This document shows positions 35,267-48,415 of a DNA stretch of 64,000 nt, one piece after another. This DNA comes from Escallonia rubra (Eukaryota; Streptophyta; Magnoliopsida; Escalloniales; Escalloniaceae): positions 1 to 64,000 of the forward strand of contig JAVXUO010001864.1 in assembly GCA_033065855.1 (NCBI GenBank), written 5' to 3'. The notes beneath the pieces are model-generated. The model did not search any database and was not told the origin of the DNA. It saw nothing but the letters and a program-made list of their open reading frames with translations. Numbering within the stretch: the first letter of the stretch is position 1; every line of letters begins with the position of its first letter. A program made the translations under genes and the position numbers.

Positions 35267-36141
35267 TCCTCACTCACCTCTTCACCCTATCTATCTTCTT
35301 GCCTTGGGACAGCAAACTGTTGCCCCTTCCCATAAAATTTTAGTCCTAAATCTCGAGCTTTCTTTTCCCACGTAGCCCTTAAATGCTTAGACCCAGATGT
35401 CAGATCCCGTTCCATCCAATTCTAGGTTAGATCATGCCATTCAATGACCTTAATTTTGAGAGCTAGGTTGGCCTTTCCCCGGTTTGAACACATGGTCACA
35501 ATGTACATACTAGTTTTGGCCTACAATGAGACTTGACCAAGCGTTCAATTACGTCGCTAAACACTTAGGTAATATACTACGTAAGCAAAATATAGACGTT
35601 ACGAATTAGATAAGTGACGTTTAAAGTTCACGGGTCAATTTTCGTAAACGGTAATTTAAATCAATTGTAAAAGTAGGAAATCATTGCCCCGAGGACAATG
35701 AGTCTAACCTCAACTGCGAACTACTTTTTTGAATACTTTGGCACGTAAAGCTCTGCTTCTTTTTGAGTTAAGCTCGCTTAGAAAAAAGAGTCGAGCTCAA
35801 GAGTTTCCGATCTACTTCTAGCAAATGTTCGTGATTGGACTCGACTTATTTAATCTAAGGGTAAATGAGTTTTTCCAAATTTGCACCAATCAAGCTCTTG
35901 ATTTGTACCGTACACACAAGAGTACCAAGAAGTCCAAAACCAGCCGGTTTGCCTAAACTTGTCAATATATGGCCCTTACAGCCCTTACTAGTACATTTAC
36001 TTTTCTGGTGCCCTAGCTAAGGTCACTTGGCAATCATAGCACATTCAGCAACACCTTATCACCAGATGTACGGAAATTAAATTAAGCTGATGATATAAGG
36101 GAAATAAAATAAAAAAAGGAAGAGCTCGGTTGGTGAGTGCC

Positions 36142-36149
36142 TTTATAAG
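36142..36149 (+). promoter_or_regulatory. TATA box of the CASP-like gene
   Basis: TTTATAAG about 137 bp upstream of the ATG at 36286; the intervening sequence fits a short leader. Confidence 0.6.
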
Positions 36150-36285
36150 TAGTGGGACTTGGGTGAGTAGTTGATGTTTTTGTGTGTGCGCTTTTACTGT
36201 GTGTATTGAGGGCTTTCCTTCACTTTCTCCACTTCACTTTGTAATTGGAGTGATCGATCTTCTCTAGTACTTGCAGCAGTAAAAG

Positions 36286-39235
36286 ATGAGCTACTTGGGT
36301 GTTGGTGTGAGTCCAGGGAATGTTCCAGTGTACCATGGCAGCAACTTGAAGGTTGTTGACAGGAGAGTGAGGCTTGTAGAGTTGGTTTTGAGGTGTCTGA
36401 TCTGTGGCTTGGCCGTTCTTGCTGCGGTTCTTATAGGGTCTGATACACAGGTCAAAACGATCTTTGGTGTTCAGAAGAGAGCCAAATTCACAGACATGAA
36501 GGCTCTTGTGTAACACATCCTCTCTCTCTCTCACCCAGCTCACACACTCTCACTCACATGAAAGTGTGAATACTGGTGTATTTGAGAACTATTGCCTGTA
36601 TACTTTTGCATTTGAGATGCTGTCTGAGTTCAAAAGATGTTCTAGTGGGTCTGATGTTGCCTCTTGTTATGCGAATTACTTATTCTTTTATGTATTGAAT
36701 TGGTTGGTGCAGGTTTTTGGTGGTAGCCAATGGGTTAGCTGCAGCCTACTCACTGGTGCAAGGGTTGAGGTGTGTTGTGAGTATGGTTAGAGGAAGTGTG
36801 CTCTTCAGCAAGCCCTTGGCTTGGGCTATCTTCTCTTGTGATCAGGTAATAAGCCTTTTATGCACACCCTTCTTCTTCTCCCTTTCTTTTCATGTTCTAT
36901 TTGTGACCATTTGAGCTTAGGCTACGCAATAAAAAGTACAGAGCATTGCAGTGTTTGCAATCCTCCCTTTCCGTCGGGTAATAACTTTATCAGCTGAACT
37001 AGTTAACTTTGTGTTGGGTAGCCGCGTTATAACAATTCCTAGCAAAAGTAAAACTCCAACTGGCGCCGATGACCAGGTGTGCTTTCTCAAGCTGATATTT
37101 GAGCTGTAGTTGGCACCAAGCCCCATTAACACCAAGAGCAAAGTAACCAGAATTGGTTGACAGTGCAATGTGGACATTTTCTTGCTACCAACCTGCTGCT
37201 TGATAGTAGGGAAATGCCACTAATCTATGTCCTTTTTTAATTACTTTAAACATAAAGGTAAGGAGTAGGGTCTCTTTTCTTCACCTACCCTTCATTCCAC
37301 TCTCTGTGGCTACTAGATATCACTTGTGGATACTATCTATTTCATTTGGAATGGTAGGGGCAGGGTAGCTACTAGCTAGTCACCATTTTATACCGGATTA
37401 CGGGTGATGTTGGTTCAGCAAACTTATCCCCGTCCCGTCTCTCGCTCTCGCTCTTTCACTTCTTGTGAATTTCTGATGGAGAAAAGGTAATGAAAGTTCT
37501 TATTAGGTGAGAAAGGGAAAGAAAGGAAACAATTAGGGTACTTTAAGATTGATACATACGAGACAACGGATAGAGAATGTATGATTAATTCCTTATGGTT
37601 GGTGTTCACCTAATTTCCTGCGATGCAGATGAAACCCATTATGACAGACACACCGCCAATCTTACTTCTCCTGAAACTCATTTTATGTTTGTCGCTTGGT
37701 GTATTAGTGTTCAATCTACCTCTGTTGTGCATTCAATTTGCTCCAGAGAGTACCATCCATGTGGCACGTTATAATTAATCCTTACGAGTCCCATGCATCA
37801 AGTTCTGATTTGGTCCATTTATATCAAACTAATTACCATGTTTTTAAGTGGGTCTTGTTAATGAAATCAGATGTGTATATCCAAGGCAATTAGTTCTTAG
37901 TACCTCAGCTCCCTCATAAGTCCCACATTTTTCTCTCTGTCAACTCAGTTCCGAGCTAACATGATCATCGCGCCTTCTTGCCATTTGGAACGTGCCAAAA
38001 ATTGAGAAAAGGAAACTAATTGAAGGAGGCAATCCAACAATGAAGTTTGTTGTTAGCGATCAAAATTAAAGCACGAATACCAGTTGCGTGTAGAGCGATT
38101 TGGGTTGTGTAATCGTACTTAAGCCACTAATGATCAACGCACCATACAATGGATATGGCGTTTGATGTGGTTCAGATGAGCTTACATCTAGGAAAATGCA
38201 GGAGTGTCTAGCAATTACTAAAAAGCCCACTCTGTGAACGTGCCTCGTATACCGGAGGCTCGAGCCAGAGATCCAAAGCCTACTTGGTCTACACAAAGCG
38301 CAACCTCAGATGCGAGTCGGAGCAGGTCAGCAGGGTCGGAAGCCTACTTGGTTCCAAACATTAAGGATTAACAACTAGATTGACCACCTACATATTGCTT
38401 CCATCCCAATTACCTTCTCCAAGACCAAGTTTTCCAACTCACCAGAATGCTAATACTGGGGGAATGTTATGGTAAAACTTCGTTTAAAACGTTGTGGTAG
38501 AAAGCAACGTGCGACTTTCAAGTCTCCAGTTGGTGCTAAATGGATGTCTTCTGGGTTCTGGCCTTCTCTGGTCTTGAAAAAGCAGTACACGTGGAGCTAC
38601 CAGTACTAAATGGATCTAGACATGTAGGCAACTAGCCTTCAGCATTAAAGAAGGCGCTTAGCACATTCAATTCAGGCCTTAAAGGGAAGTAGATGGGCAG
38701 TATTCACTCATTCTCTGTGCAGTCATTTAAATTGTTCACGCTCTTCTCGTGGCATGTTAAACAGCTATCAAGCCATAGGCATACCATTCTCTGCGTCAAT
38801 TCGGTCACTCGGGTTGATGTTATTGATAAATAAAAACCGCTACAAACGCTAAAAAGTTCTTCAAAAACTATGTTACCGAGCGTTAGACAGAAAAGTTCGA
38901 CGATGTTTTCACTAATGCTCGACTTTTTACCGTGCTTGGTTTGATGATTTAATGCAGTTTGTGTTTGGCTCCTTGTTGTGCAGCTGATGACATACTTAAC
39001 ACTGGCGGCAGTTGCAGCGGCTGCACAGTCGGCGGTGTATGCCAAGCTAGGGCAGCCGGAGCTGCAGTGGATGAAGATATGCAACATGTATGGCAAATTC
39101 TGCAACCAAGTTGGGGAAGGAATAGCTAGTGCACTGATTGTTAGTCTTAGCATGGTGGTCCTCTCTGGCATCTCAGCTTTCAGTCTGTTCCGTTTGTATG
39201 GGGAGAATAAAGGCAAGAACAGTGCAAGATGGTAG
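36286..39235 (+). CDS. CASPL2B: CASP-like membrane protein, CASPL2B type
   Basis: Three exons, 36286-36509, 36713-36845 and 38984-39235, join in frame to give 202 residues. Four hydrophobic helices lie at about 30-51, 72-97, 108-135 and 165-188. The N-terminus ([18 protein letters not shown]), the segment [12 protein letters not shown] and the C-terminus ([15 protein letters not shown]) match the CASPL2B group. The Arg-rich start of helix 1 and Asp118 in helix 3 fit the conserved charged pair of CASP proteins. CASPs build membrane scaffolds for the Casparian strip; CASPL relatives are plasma-membrane proteins of wider expression and mostly unknown role. The donor of exon 1 (TTGT|GTAAC) is acceptable. 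Intron 2 is 2.1 kb and has no obvious element. A Helitron begins 236 bp after the stop. Confidence 0.94.
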
Positions 39236-39470
39236 AGTAGGTCACTTCTTATAATTTGCCAACCATCTAATGTCCTCCCTTTTGACCACAATGGGTTAGC
39301 TCTGGTCCCTTGTCAACCTTCCCATGATCTCATCTACATGGGAGAAAGTAGTCTTTTTTAACTTAATGTACAATAAGATAGAACTTAATTAAGGCTTTGC
39401 TATGGTTGTCCATGAAATTGTTTTTCTGCCTTTTGGATCGTTCATCTCATCTCATCTGATCTCCATCGCA

Positions 39471-42400
39471 TCTATATATATATAAAAAGCTGAAACCTTC
39501 GCTTATAATTGCGACACGTAGGATTTTTGGAACTCTATCTTTGCGACAAGTAGGATTTTTTAAGAACTTTCTCCTTCCGCCACGTAAGCTTCAACTTTGC
39601 ACGTAATTGTCTCATAACTTAATTGGTCTCTTTATATAGGATTTTTTGAGTTTCAAGTTTTTGACACATAGGATTTCTTTTGACATGTCAGCTTCCAGAT
39701 TTATCCACAGAGTCTCACTTTAGTTGGCCTCTTAAAATGCCACTGTCAAAAAGATAATGAACTCTTCAGATTTCTTGAGTAAATAGACTTCTAATTAATA
39801 ACAAAAACTCATAGACCAATATTACCTCCCCACTTTCACGACCTCAATTTTCCTCCACGCTTTCAATGAGCCTCGATGTCTCCATAGGTAAATCTGCTCA
39901 GTTATCTCTTTTTGCCTATTTTTCTCTCTTCATCTCTTTTATTTTACATGAGTGGCTGTACTCATATTGACACTTTCTTATGTTGATCGAACTATATGGA
40001 TATTGTTTGCCTTAGTTTTGTATGGGTACATCAAATGTTTTACCATATCACTGCCATGCGTATAACTTTGGTATGTCTTCTAACTTAAAGAACTGGTCAT
40101 GCTAGCTTTTAGGGTTTAGGAGTACATAACGGAATGGTCCTTAAAGTTTCTGAACAGATATATCAACTGGTCTATTAGGATGAAATGGGAATCTGAGGAT
40201 GGTAGAAGGGCGAGAGAGAGATACTTATATCCCAAGCTAATAAATTGGAGAACCATTCCTATGAAGCTGAACCAAAAAAATTAAGGGAAAATAACCATGC
40301 CCCTCCGTGAAGATGACTCCATGAGTAACCCAGCATACTTTGTGAGCAATTAATGATTTCCAATGCTTATGTGGTGATATAAACAGACGCCAACCTCACA
40401 TACAGTGGAGAACATTTGCGTATAACAATAAAAATTATGGGTTTAGGTTGGAGATGTATTATAATTAATTGTGTATAACAATAAAAATTATGGGTTTAGG
40501 TTCTGATGTATTGTAATTAATGATTATAACCCTAATAAGTACATTGCTTATGCTTCACCATATATAGGAGTCGTGTCATGCAACGAAAAGAGTATTTGAA
40601 CTTTGGTGTACATTTAATTAGTTTGTGTTCTTCATTGTTAGATCATATAGAGCATTTCAAGCTTTAACTTCATTCCTTACTGGAACAGATCGCTTATGAA
40701 AGAATCCATCTAAGACTTCTGGCGAGGAAGTCCATTGGTTAAGAATAGCTTATGGAGACATTGTCTAAAAATATCATATAAAACAACGGAAACCGCATAA
40801 TTCTACGAATCAGCCAACATGTAACAAGCCAGTGTGTTTCAGGAATATAATATTATCGCTATGATACTACCTAAAACAAATATCTTAGCCTATTATCCTC
40901 ATGAAATTTAATTAATACGGAATAATATTTGACAAACACAAATTATAAGGTAATATGTATGGTAAGAAAGCAAGTACATTGGTTGCTTTAGTTTGGATAC
41001 ATCATTTCTGCACTTTCTATATATATATAAAAAGCTGAAACCTTCGCTTAAAATTACGACACATAGGATTTTAAAAACTCTCTAATTACGCCACATCAGT
41101 TTTTTGAAACTCATTGTTGCTTGCCACGTAGGATTGAACTTTCATTCCTAGAGTCTCCTTGCTTAGTTAAACTCTTATCACCAAAGATCATTAATTAACA
41201 TAACTGCAAGATAATCAATTCTACTAGAAATGCATCATATACGTTGAACTCATCTCCCATTTTACCTCATCTGAGGACGTAAACCCATTGCATGTGGGTG
41301 TTCACGCTGATCAAGGTATGTTACAGTAGGGTTATTGCATTCTAATATGACATTACAGTAGGGTTATTGCATTCTAATCTGACATATGTTCTTTGTTTTT
41401 TATAATCTGGGTATTACTGCCATATCTGGTGCCTCTAGGTACTTATTGTTGATGCCAATCTTTGGTATTATATATTTGGAGAAGCAACCTAGACTAGATA
41501 TCTAAATAAATAAGAAAATTTAGAAACTTTATGCAGCCAAACTGAGAAAGAAGGGAACAATCAGGTAAAATCAGTCAATGTATCCATCGCAATTTCTTAT
41601 GACAATAAGAAGTTTCAATCTATCGCAATTTTTTTTATCCTAGGTCTAGCTTCTGCATCCAAGTTAGATAGTGTAATTAGGTCTTGCATGAACTGTTCAG
41701 TGGTGGATGTACAGGAAACTAAGGGGAAGAAGGTTAAAATGCAGCAAATTCTTTCATCCTGAGAGTCTCCCTGCTGGATTGGACTCTTCACTTAACAAGT
41801 AGGCATATATTGTGAAACTAATTTCTATCATTTAGTGTCCTATTCAATTACAATAACAAACACATCTTCTATACTTGGTCGCCAACTCTTCAGTCTCGGA
41901 CGCAAGCGCATAGGTTTCTTCTCTTCTTGGTCGCCAATTCTCTTTTTATGCCAATTCAGACGGATAGAAATTAAAATTAGTTACAAGAACGTGAGAAGTG
42001 GTCTGCCGATTATGCACAACGAAGGGAACATTCAGGTAAATCAGTTGATGTTATTCATGGTTCCACCAAAAGTTGATGGAAGTTGTATACACTAACATCT
42101 ACCAGTTTGTAGCAACCATCGACTAAACTACAAAGGGTTCCATACTGTCACATGCATATAGGGAGCATAATCAAGAATGGAACATGGGTACAGCTTGATT
42201 AAGGTATATATTGCAGTAGGGTTATTGTAATTCTAATAGGCTACATGTCCTTTGTTTTCTACAATCTGAGTTAAAATACCATATATGATGAACAACATAG
42301 GCTGCAAGATCAGATTTGCCTAATTATCGATTGACAATGGTATGTTTTCTTTTTCCTTTTGAATGGTTTCCAGGTTTCCTTACTGTGTCTGTTGCTGTGA

Positions 42401-43469
42401 GGATGTTGTTTCCCTTGAATTTTTGGTTATACTGGACTCTAAGCATAAACAAAATGCTTACAAGGCTTTAGAAGAAGGACAAAGGCGATAATAATTAGAT
42501 ACCGGGTAAAAGGGGAGACAAAATCTACATATATATTTCCTGCAAATAGCATATAGCAGAGTTCAAATAATAATCTATAATTCTCAATTATGATGTCTTT
42601 ACACTTTTTTTTGTCAATTATATACTATCCTTCAGCGACAAATGTGCACATTTTATCATTAGTTATTTGTGAAAATATATACTTTTATTATTCACACATT
42701 TGTTGACAAAGTTTAGAGAAATGCTATGGGTCTATCAATATACATGTAAATTTATATGTTTTTCTGACATGAAGTTGAATTCATTCATCCATTTATTAGT
42801 ATATGGAATGTAATACACCAAGAAACATGAAACTTTTTAAATTTATAAGAGATGGGATTGAGCTACTACACATAAGAAAATTAATATTTTTCCACTTTAT
42901 GTATATGAGGTTGAGTCAAATTCACAATCTTCTTAAAATATATTGGTTTGCAGAAGATTTAGCTGCTGTTTATTTGTATTAATCTTTGTCACTAATGATC
43001 AAACTCTATCACAATACGTGTCTTTAAACAGTTGGTGGCTAGGCCGTAGGTTTGACGCCTCATGGAGAGTAAGACAAATGTAATGGTTTTTTCGGTTCCT
43101 CTACTTTCTAATTATAATCACCGCATAGAAGATTTTCATTGGTCCTGAATTTGCTCACAATTATATCACCCAAGGTTAAATATTTTGCTTATAATATATT
43201 AGCATATAAAAGAGTTCCAAGGTGCTACAATATTTGGCTGGATTAGAAAATATGAAAAGTAATTTTTTAGGAGGAAAGTATTACTCCATTTCTATAGAAA
43301 TAGCTTAACTCCAATCGCGATAGGAATAGACATGGATCTTTACTATGAATGATATAAAGGACTAGAATATCAACAAAAGTTGATATATGATTGACGTGAA
43401 AATCAAATTGCATCTCAACCGGACTAAATTACATCTCCACCCGTGCATTTGCACGGGTCCATTAGCTAG
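39471..43469 (+). mobile_element. Non-autonomous Helitron with a repeated 5' head
   Basis: The 5' end TCTATATATATATAAAAAGC follows an A, and the 3' end is CTAG before a T, as expected for insertion between A and T. A perfect 8-bp stem (ACCCGTGC/GCACGGGT, 43439-43446 and 43451-43458, loop ATTT) lies 7 bp before CTAG. The same head sequence recurs at 41016, where the preceding base is T. So the whole unit may be one 4.0-kb Helitron with an internal head, or a 2.45-kb one (41016-43469) next to a tail-less relative. Internal segments are also duplicated. No Rep-helicase is encoded; the frame at 41835-42095 is not convincing. Confidence 0.85.
40419..40535 (+). repeat. Tandem duplication of about 59 bp in the Helitron
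   Basis: GTATAACAATAAAAATTATG and GGGTTTAGGTT occur twice in a row, each followed by GATGTATTRTAATTAAT. The copies differ by small changes. Confidence 0.8.
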
Positions 43470-43470
43470 T

Positions 43471-45780
43471 TTACTCTAAAAGTTTAAGTTGGTAAAGTAT
43501 GAGTCCAAAAATGTATATCATGTTTTAACATTCTGCCTCATGTATAAGTCTCCGATTTCAAGTGGAGGCAAATATTTAATATTTTTAAGAAGCATATTTT
43601 TTCTTTCTGGTAGAAATGTTTGGACAACGACGAGGCACATAAGTCGAGATTTGGCGGTCGGAAAGAAGTTAGATAATGCATAATTTTGCATTTTGGCAAA
43701 AACTCTTGGTAGTATACTTTGATTTTCTAGCATTTTCTGAAAAGATTAATACTGATATTGAGTTCTTCTTAGAAAATTGCATCTCAAAGACACGAGTCAT
43801 ATGACCGATGGAAGTCCAAACACTTTAAATAGTTGAGACATGCTTGCTTGAGTTGTGTCCCATATTATTATGTATATAATTATAATTATTAACGAAAAAT
43901 ACTGTTGCAGTGGAGCTATTTAAACACTTTCAATTTTGTCCATATTTTATTATTTTAAGCCATTTCATCAAAGGGTACTTAAGTTAAATCGTAGCAAATA
44001 AATTAAAGTTGTAAAATTGTCCCCCACATCCCTCCTTTCTCTCTCTCACAATACCCGCAACCCTACCTCCCTTAACTCCCTCACACACAATCCGGCCAAC
44101 CGTGCAAAACTTTTATATACTATTTTGACCATTTATCTTATCTTGCACAGGCATCACTTGTATTCTGAATCGCTAGTAATCGTTGAATCAAAGAGAGCAA
44201 GGATTATCAAAGTCTTTCTGACAATCAAAGTTATACGGACATGCATTAAAACAAAGAGGATCAAGTCATACAAAACCAAATTATTCACACAAAGGCTCAA
44301 GTGCATGAAGCAGTTCTTTGCCAGTGACATGATGCATAAAGTGGGTGCATACTTAAAAAACATAGGGACAATATTACTTAACTCCTTGAGTTTATGGGTA
44401 AAATATAGTCAATGACTGCGTTTTGACAAAATGAAAATTGAAATATAAAATATGAAAAATCTATCTAACTTCCCACCCGACGACCCCTCATCCTCCTGCC
44501 CCTTCTCCCTTCTCTTTCTCTGGTGCAACCATAATCACCCCAAAACTACCACAAGTAACCCAAAATGGACGGGTAATAGGTTTTGAACAAATTATGGAAA
44601 CATTTGACAAATCTGATGGTGAAAGTGTGTGCGTTTATGTTCCTATATTTCATTTAGATTAAATTTGAGATGTGGCAAATGAGTGGGGTTGCCATGGGCT
44701 GTGCTGTTGATAGGGGTTGGCCTGCAGCGTTAATGGTGGTTGGGTGATGGCAAGGGTGGTTGGTGGTGTTGTGGTGGTGCTAGGTGGTTGGTTGTGGAGG
44801 ATATGGTGGTGGTACAATTAGGATATGAATTTGATTTAGGTGCATGGTGGTCGGTGGTTGTAGGGTGGTGTCGTGATTGTGGTTGGTGGTACTGGGTGGT
44901 GCCATGGTGGTTGTTAGTAGTGAAAGATACGGTGATCGTGATCTGATACGAAAGAAAGGAAAGAAAAAAGGCAGTGAGAAGAAATAATTTTGGCTTGAGG
45001 GCAGTTATGTCCTTTAAGAGAATATTTAACTCCATCAGCACTTTTGTTTATTCAAAGGGCACACATTTTATTGTAACAAAACCATTCCTCGACTGTACTT
45101 TACCTTTAAACCGAAGGAGTTTAATGATATTATCACCGTACCCCTTGACTTTTTCTTTCTTCTGATTTAAAAAAAATGTAGAATAGATTTGTGGTAAGAT
45201 GGCTACAACCTTCTACATAGCAATGATTAATGGTCATTAAATATATTGAGGAACATCTCATGAGGAACATATATTTAATTAGTGACGTTATTAATGTGCT
45301 ACTAATAATTGTCATTGAAGAAACTGTTTGAGTGACTTTAAGTCAGGACGAGAGGTGTAATTGTTTTAGCTATGCTGTGTGAAAGAAGCGAATTGAGTAA
45401 GGTTGTTTTGAGTAGCTATTGTTCTCTTAAGTTGTATGTTGCTTGTTTGTTCTTGATTGTCTAAGACAAGGTTTTTATACTAAGAATGGGCATAAGCTTT
45501 CATGGGGGTTGACATAGCAATTAGTGACCGTAAGGTGGGGTCTCTTGTACCATTTCCAGTGCAGTCATCTTACAATGGTTAAGGGCTGGAAAAAGAGTTA
45601 TGCCACCTTTGTATGAGGAGACCGGTTGGACAACATCTCATAGGGATGGTTAGTCAGAGAGTAAGTGATCTTTCATCCCTGAAATATAGGGCCACACATC
45701 ACAAAAGGAGCAGAGCAATATCATGCTTGAAAAACTATGTTTTGGTCCATTATCTCAAAGCGGTTCACACGAGGATTGGC
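43471..45780. other. Intergenic, transposon-like composition, no gene
   Basis: C/T-rich blocks at 44022-44100 and 44475-44560 and a GGTGG-rich block at 44720-44940 repeat the layout seen inside the Mutator-type elements. GGGTAC words near 43973 and 45137 may be parts of inverted ends, but no target duplication was found. Frames such as 44017-44415 are not convincing. Confidence 0.45.
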
Positions 45781-45788
45781 CACTATGA

Positions 45789-46880
45789 TAGGAATGACAA
45801 TCGAGCGGGTCAAATACGAATTTCCCAATATTTGTACCCACCCCATCAGCACAACTCTGCCACTCGGCCCCGCCCTCCCATTGGGTTAAGGGATGGGAAT
45901 ACCATCCCTGATCTTGTGGACTACAAGAAAATCCACTCCCCCCCCCCCGCGCCCCGAAGCGAAGAATGGCCATATGCAGATTATGCACCCAGAAACCCAC
46001 ACCTACACCCCTATCCCCTTCACCACATTCATGTGAATAGCTGCTCACAAACTTTATGCAATTTGACAATGTGCAGATATGTTAAACAAAACTACTTTAC
46101 TTTATATATGCATTGGATCTACAAAAAAAAACTTAGGCAAATACATACAAAAGACACAAGCACTGGCTTCTTATTCACATTTATGACAAAAACGACACTA
46201 CTTCCACAAACCTAACCAAAGATGTCAAATGAACATAACTACATACCATCTAAAAATCTGAGCTAAACTACAATGAAGACCACACATCTGCATAGACTGC
46301 AAACACAGACGAACCACCAACCACCACCATCGCACAATCCACCAATCATCACCATTGCACAATCCACCAACCACCGCAACGACGACTCACCAACATAACA
46401 CGCACCCGCACAGGTTTATAGAAACGAAGGCCAATGTTGGTCCCAAACACCAGCGATCAACAATAAAACGAGATAGCATCATATTGTGGGTTGAGGATGG
46501 GAACAACGATAAGGTGGGATGGGGTAGGTTTTGGGGGGGGGGCAAAAGAAGAGTGTGGTGTGGTGGAAGAAAATGTGAGAAGAAAGAAGAAGAGATAGAG
46601 GAGAATAATGTTTAGCGTTTTGTCCACACATTATATATAATTGGAGATCAACGATTGAGATTGCACATGATTATATGTAGGGTTAGGATAAAAAACTACT
46701 ATCATATAATATGCGGGGTGGGTTAGACTAGATACCAAATTCCACCCGCACTCGCTGTGGGTTTATTTTTATTTTTTTACCGTATCCGCCTCAGGACCCG
46801 GTTACAGTCAAGAAAACCCACTCCTATAGAATCAGAGCGAGGCAGATATCCGGCGGGTGGGGATCAAATTGACATCCCTA
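45789..46880. mobile_element. Non-autonomous hAT-like element
   Basis: A 1,092-bp element starting TAGGAATGACAATCGAGCGG; its right end, reversed, starts TAGGGATGTCAATTTGATCC, an inverted repeat with 11 of 13 matches at the tip. The flanks are CACTATGA (45781-45788) and CATTATGA (46881-46888), an 8-bp duplication with one mismatch. TAGGGATGNCAAT tips with 8-bp duplications are typical of plant hAT elements. No transposase is seen; the interior has CCACC-rich and GGTGG-rich simple sequence. Confidence 0.85.
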
Positions 46881-46888
46881 CATTATGA

Positions 46889-48232
46889 CACTTCCTAGTC
46901 CTCACCACCTAACCAGTTATCTCCCTAGATCCCGAGAGACCTCATCCCCGAGGAATCGAGAGTGACCTTGCATCTTGCCGACGTGATGCCTCTCCCTTAA
47001 CTCCTTAGGTATGACCCTAACAAGTTGCATTTTGAGATTAGTCATACAAGAGAGATCTCGAGGGTAAGGGACATTGAGGATGGAAAAAAGAGAGCCTTAG
47101 AGCTAACACCCCTCGAGGAATTATTGGAGTATTAACTTAAGAGTTCTTGGGTTGCATCTTGTCTCTCTTTTAGTTAATTGGTCATGGTAGGTCAAGGTCC
47201 GACCCTTAGACATGTCGAATCATATTCAATTTATTGGTCTTTGACTTTTGACTTGATCCAATTATGCCACGTCACTCCTTGCGGAACACCACAACTCATG
47301 GCTATAACAAAAAGTTTGTCGTGGAAATACTTGGATTAAACCCTAATATCATTATAGAGTAAATAAACATCTTTAGGCAAGTCAAGATATTGTGAAACAA
47401 TAAATAAATTCCAAATAGATTGTTATTCAGGAATGAGATAAAAAAGGAAGCAATATCCACTGTCCACATTTCATAAGTGACATTATATTATAGTCAATAA
47501 ATACCTTCATTGACACCTTTTATCTGCAATGATCTATAATAACACTTTTAGTATTTTTAGCAACAAAAAGTTTACTGCAAATAATTAACATTATAATACT
47601 AATACATGTAGTTCACTGTAAATAATTGACAGTAAAATACGGGTTTTTTCTTACGAAGGGGATTACGATTTATCTACTCGGTATTTGTAGCTAATCTATA
47701 TCTATACTAGTAATTATTAAGAGAAAATATGATTTGATGTAACATCTTTTTGGTGTTACATAACTACTAATTTAGTATGATGACACTTGACATAATAAGA
47801 GAATTGTTGCAAAATTATAAAAAAAATAAACAAAAACTTAAACTTAAACAGCAAATAACCATTTTAAGGCTATGTTTGATTTTCACAATTTAAACCAATC
47901 ATATATCATACTTGATTTTTTAACATTTTTTAATTTAATAACTTAATTTTTAATCTTCGTCCTTTAAAACTATAGACAAATTATATTCTAAAGGTCAAAT
48001 TTTTTATTATAAAAATATTATAATACTAACTTCATGTTTGCACACGAATCCACCGTAACTCGTAATCGCTTTTAATTCTACTAAAGCTATCGGGTGCTGA
48101 CGTGGCATGTGAATGTGCGGTGGGTCGTGGTTGACACGTGCTTCACAAACCCGACCCGGCCAGCCACGTACAAAAGTCAAACTGACCCATCGATCCGATT
48201 ATCTGCAGCAGATTTGACTTCCCCAGTTTCCA
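46889..48232. other. Intergenic, promoter of NAR1 at the right end
   Basis: AT-rich, with no coding region recognised. A CATATAAACC TATA box lies at 48231-48240 and the GC content rises before NAR1. Confidence 0.55.
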
Positions 48233-48238
48233 TATAAA
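48233..48238 (+). promoter_or_regulatory. TATA box of NAR1
   Basis: TATAAA about 180 bp upstream of the ATG at 48416, followed by a C-rich leader with CCACCGCC repeats. Confidence 0.6.
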
Positions 48239-48415
48239 CCCTCAACCGCCATTGGTACTAGTTACTTACGTCCCCGACATGTAACAAGCCCCGCCTTCGA
48301 CCGCCACCGCCACCACCACCGACCGAGCCACCACTCCTCCTTTCTTTCAAATCCCAATTCGCAAATCAATTGTATCGTTGTTGCATCCTCGAACTTTACA
48401 CGCCCAGGCTCCGAA

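Larger units (their letters stand above)
32853..36141. other. Intergenic, mostly without genes
   Basis: It contains a probable small MITE near 34.7-34.9 kb and a possible exon remnant at 35051-35266 (both listed). The minus-strand frame at 33031-33330 and the plus-strand frame at 33471-33743 have no convincing relatives. The right end is the promoter of the CASPL gene. Confidence 0.5.

Noticed and set aside
44017..44415. 132-codon frame
   Set aside because: No motif; it starts in a CT-rich simple stretch and is probably chance in transposon-like DNA.
45613..46215. 200-codon frame
   Set aside because: It crosses the left boundary of the hAT-like element and a C-run, so it cannot be one conserved gene.
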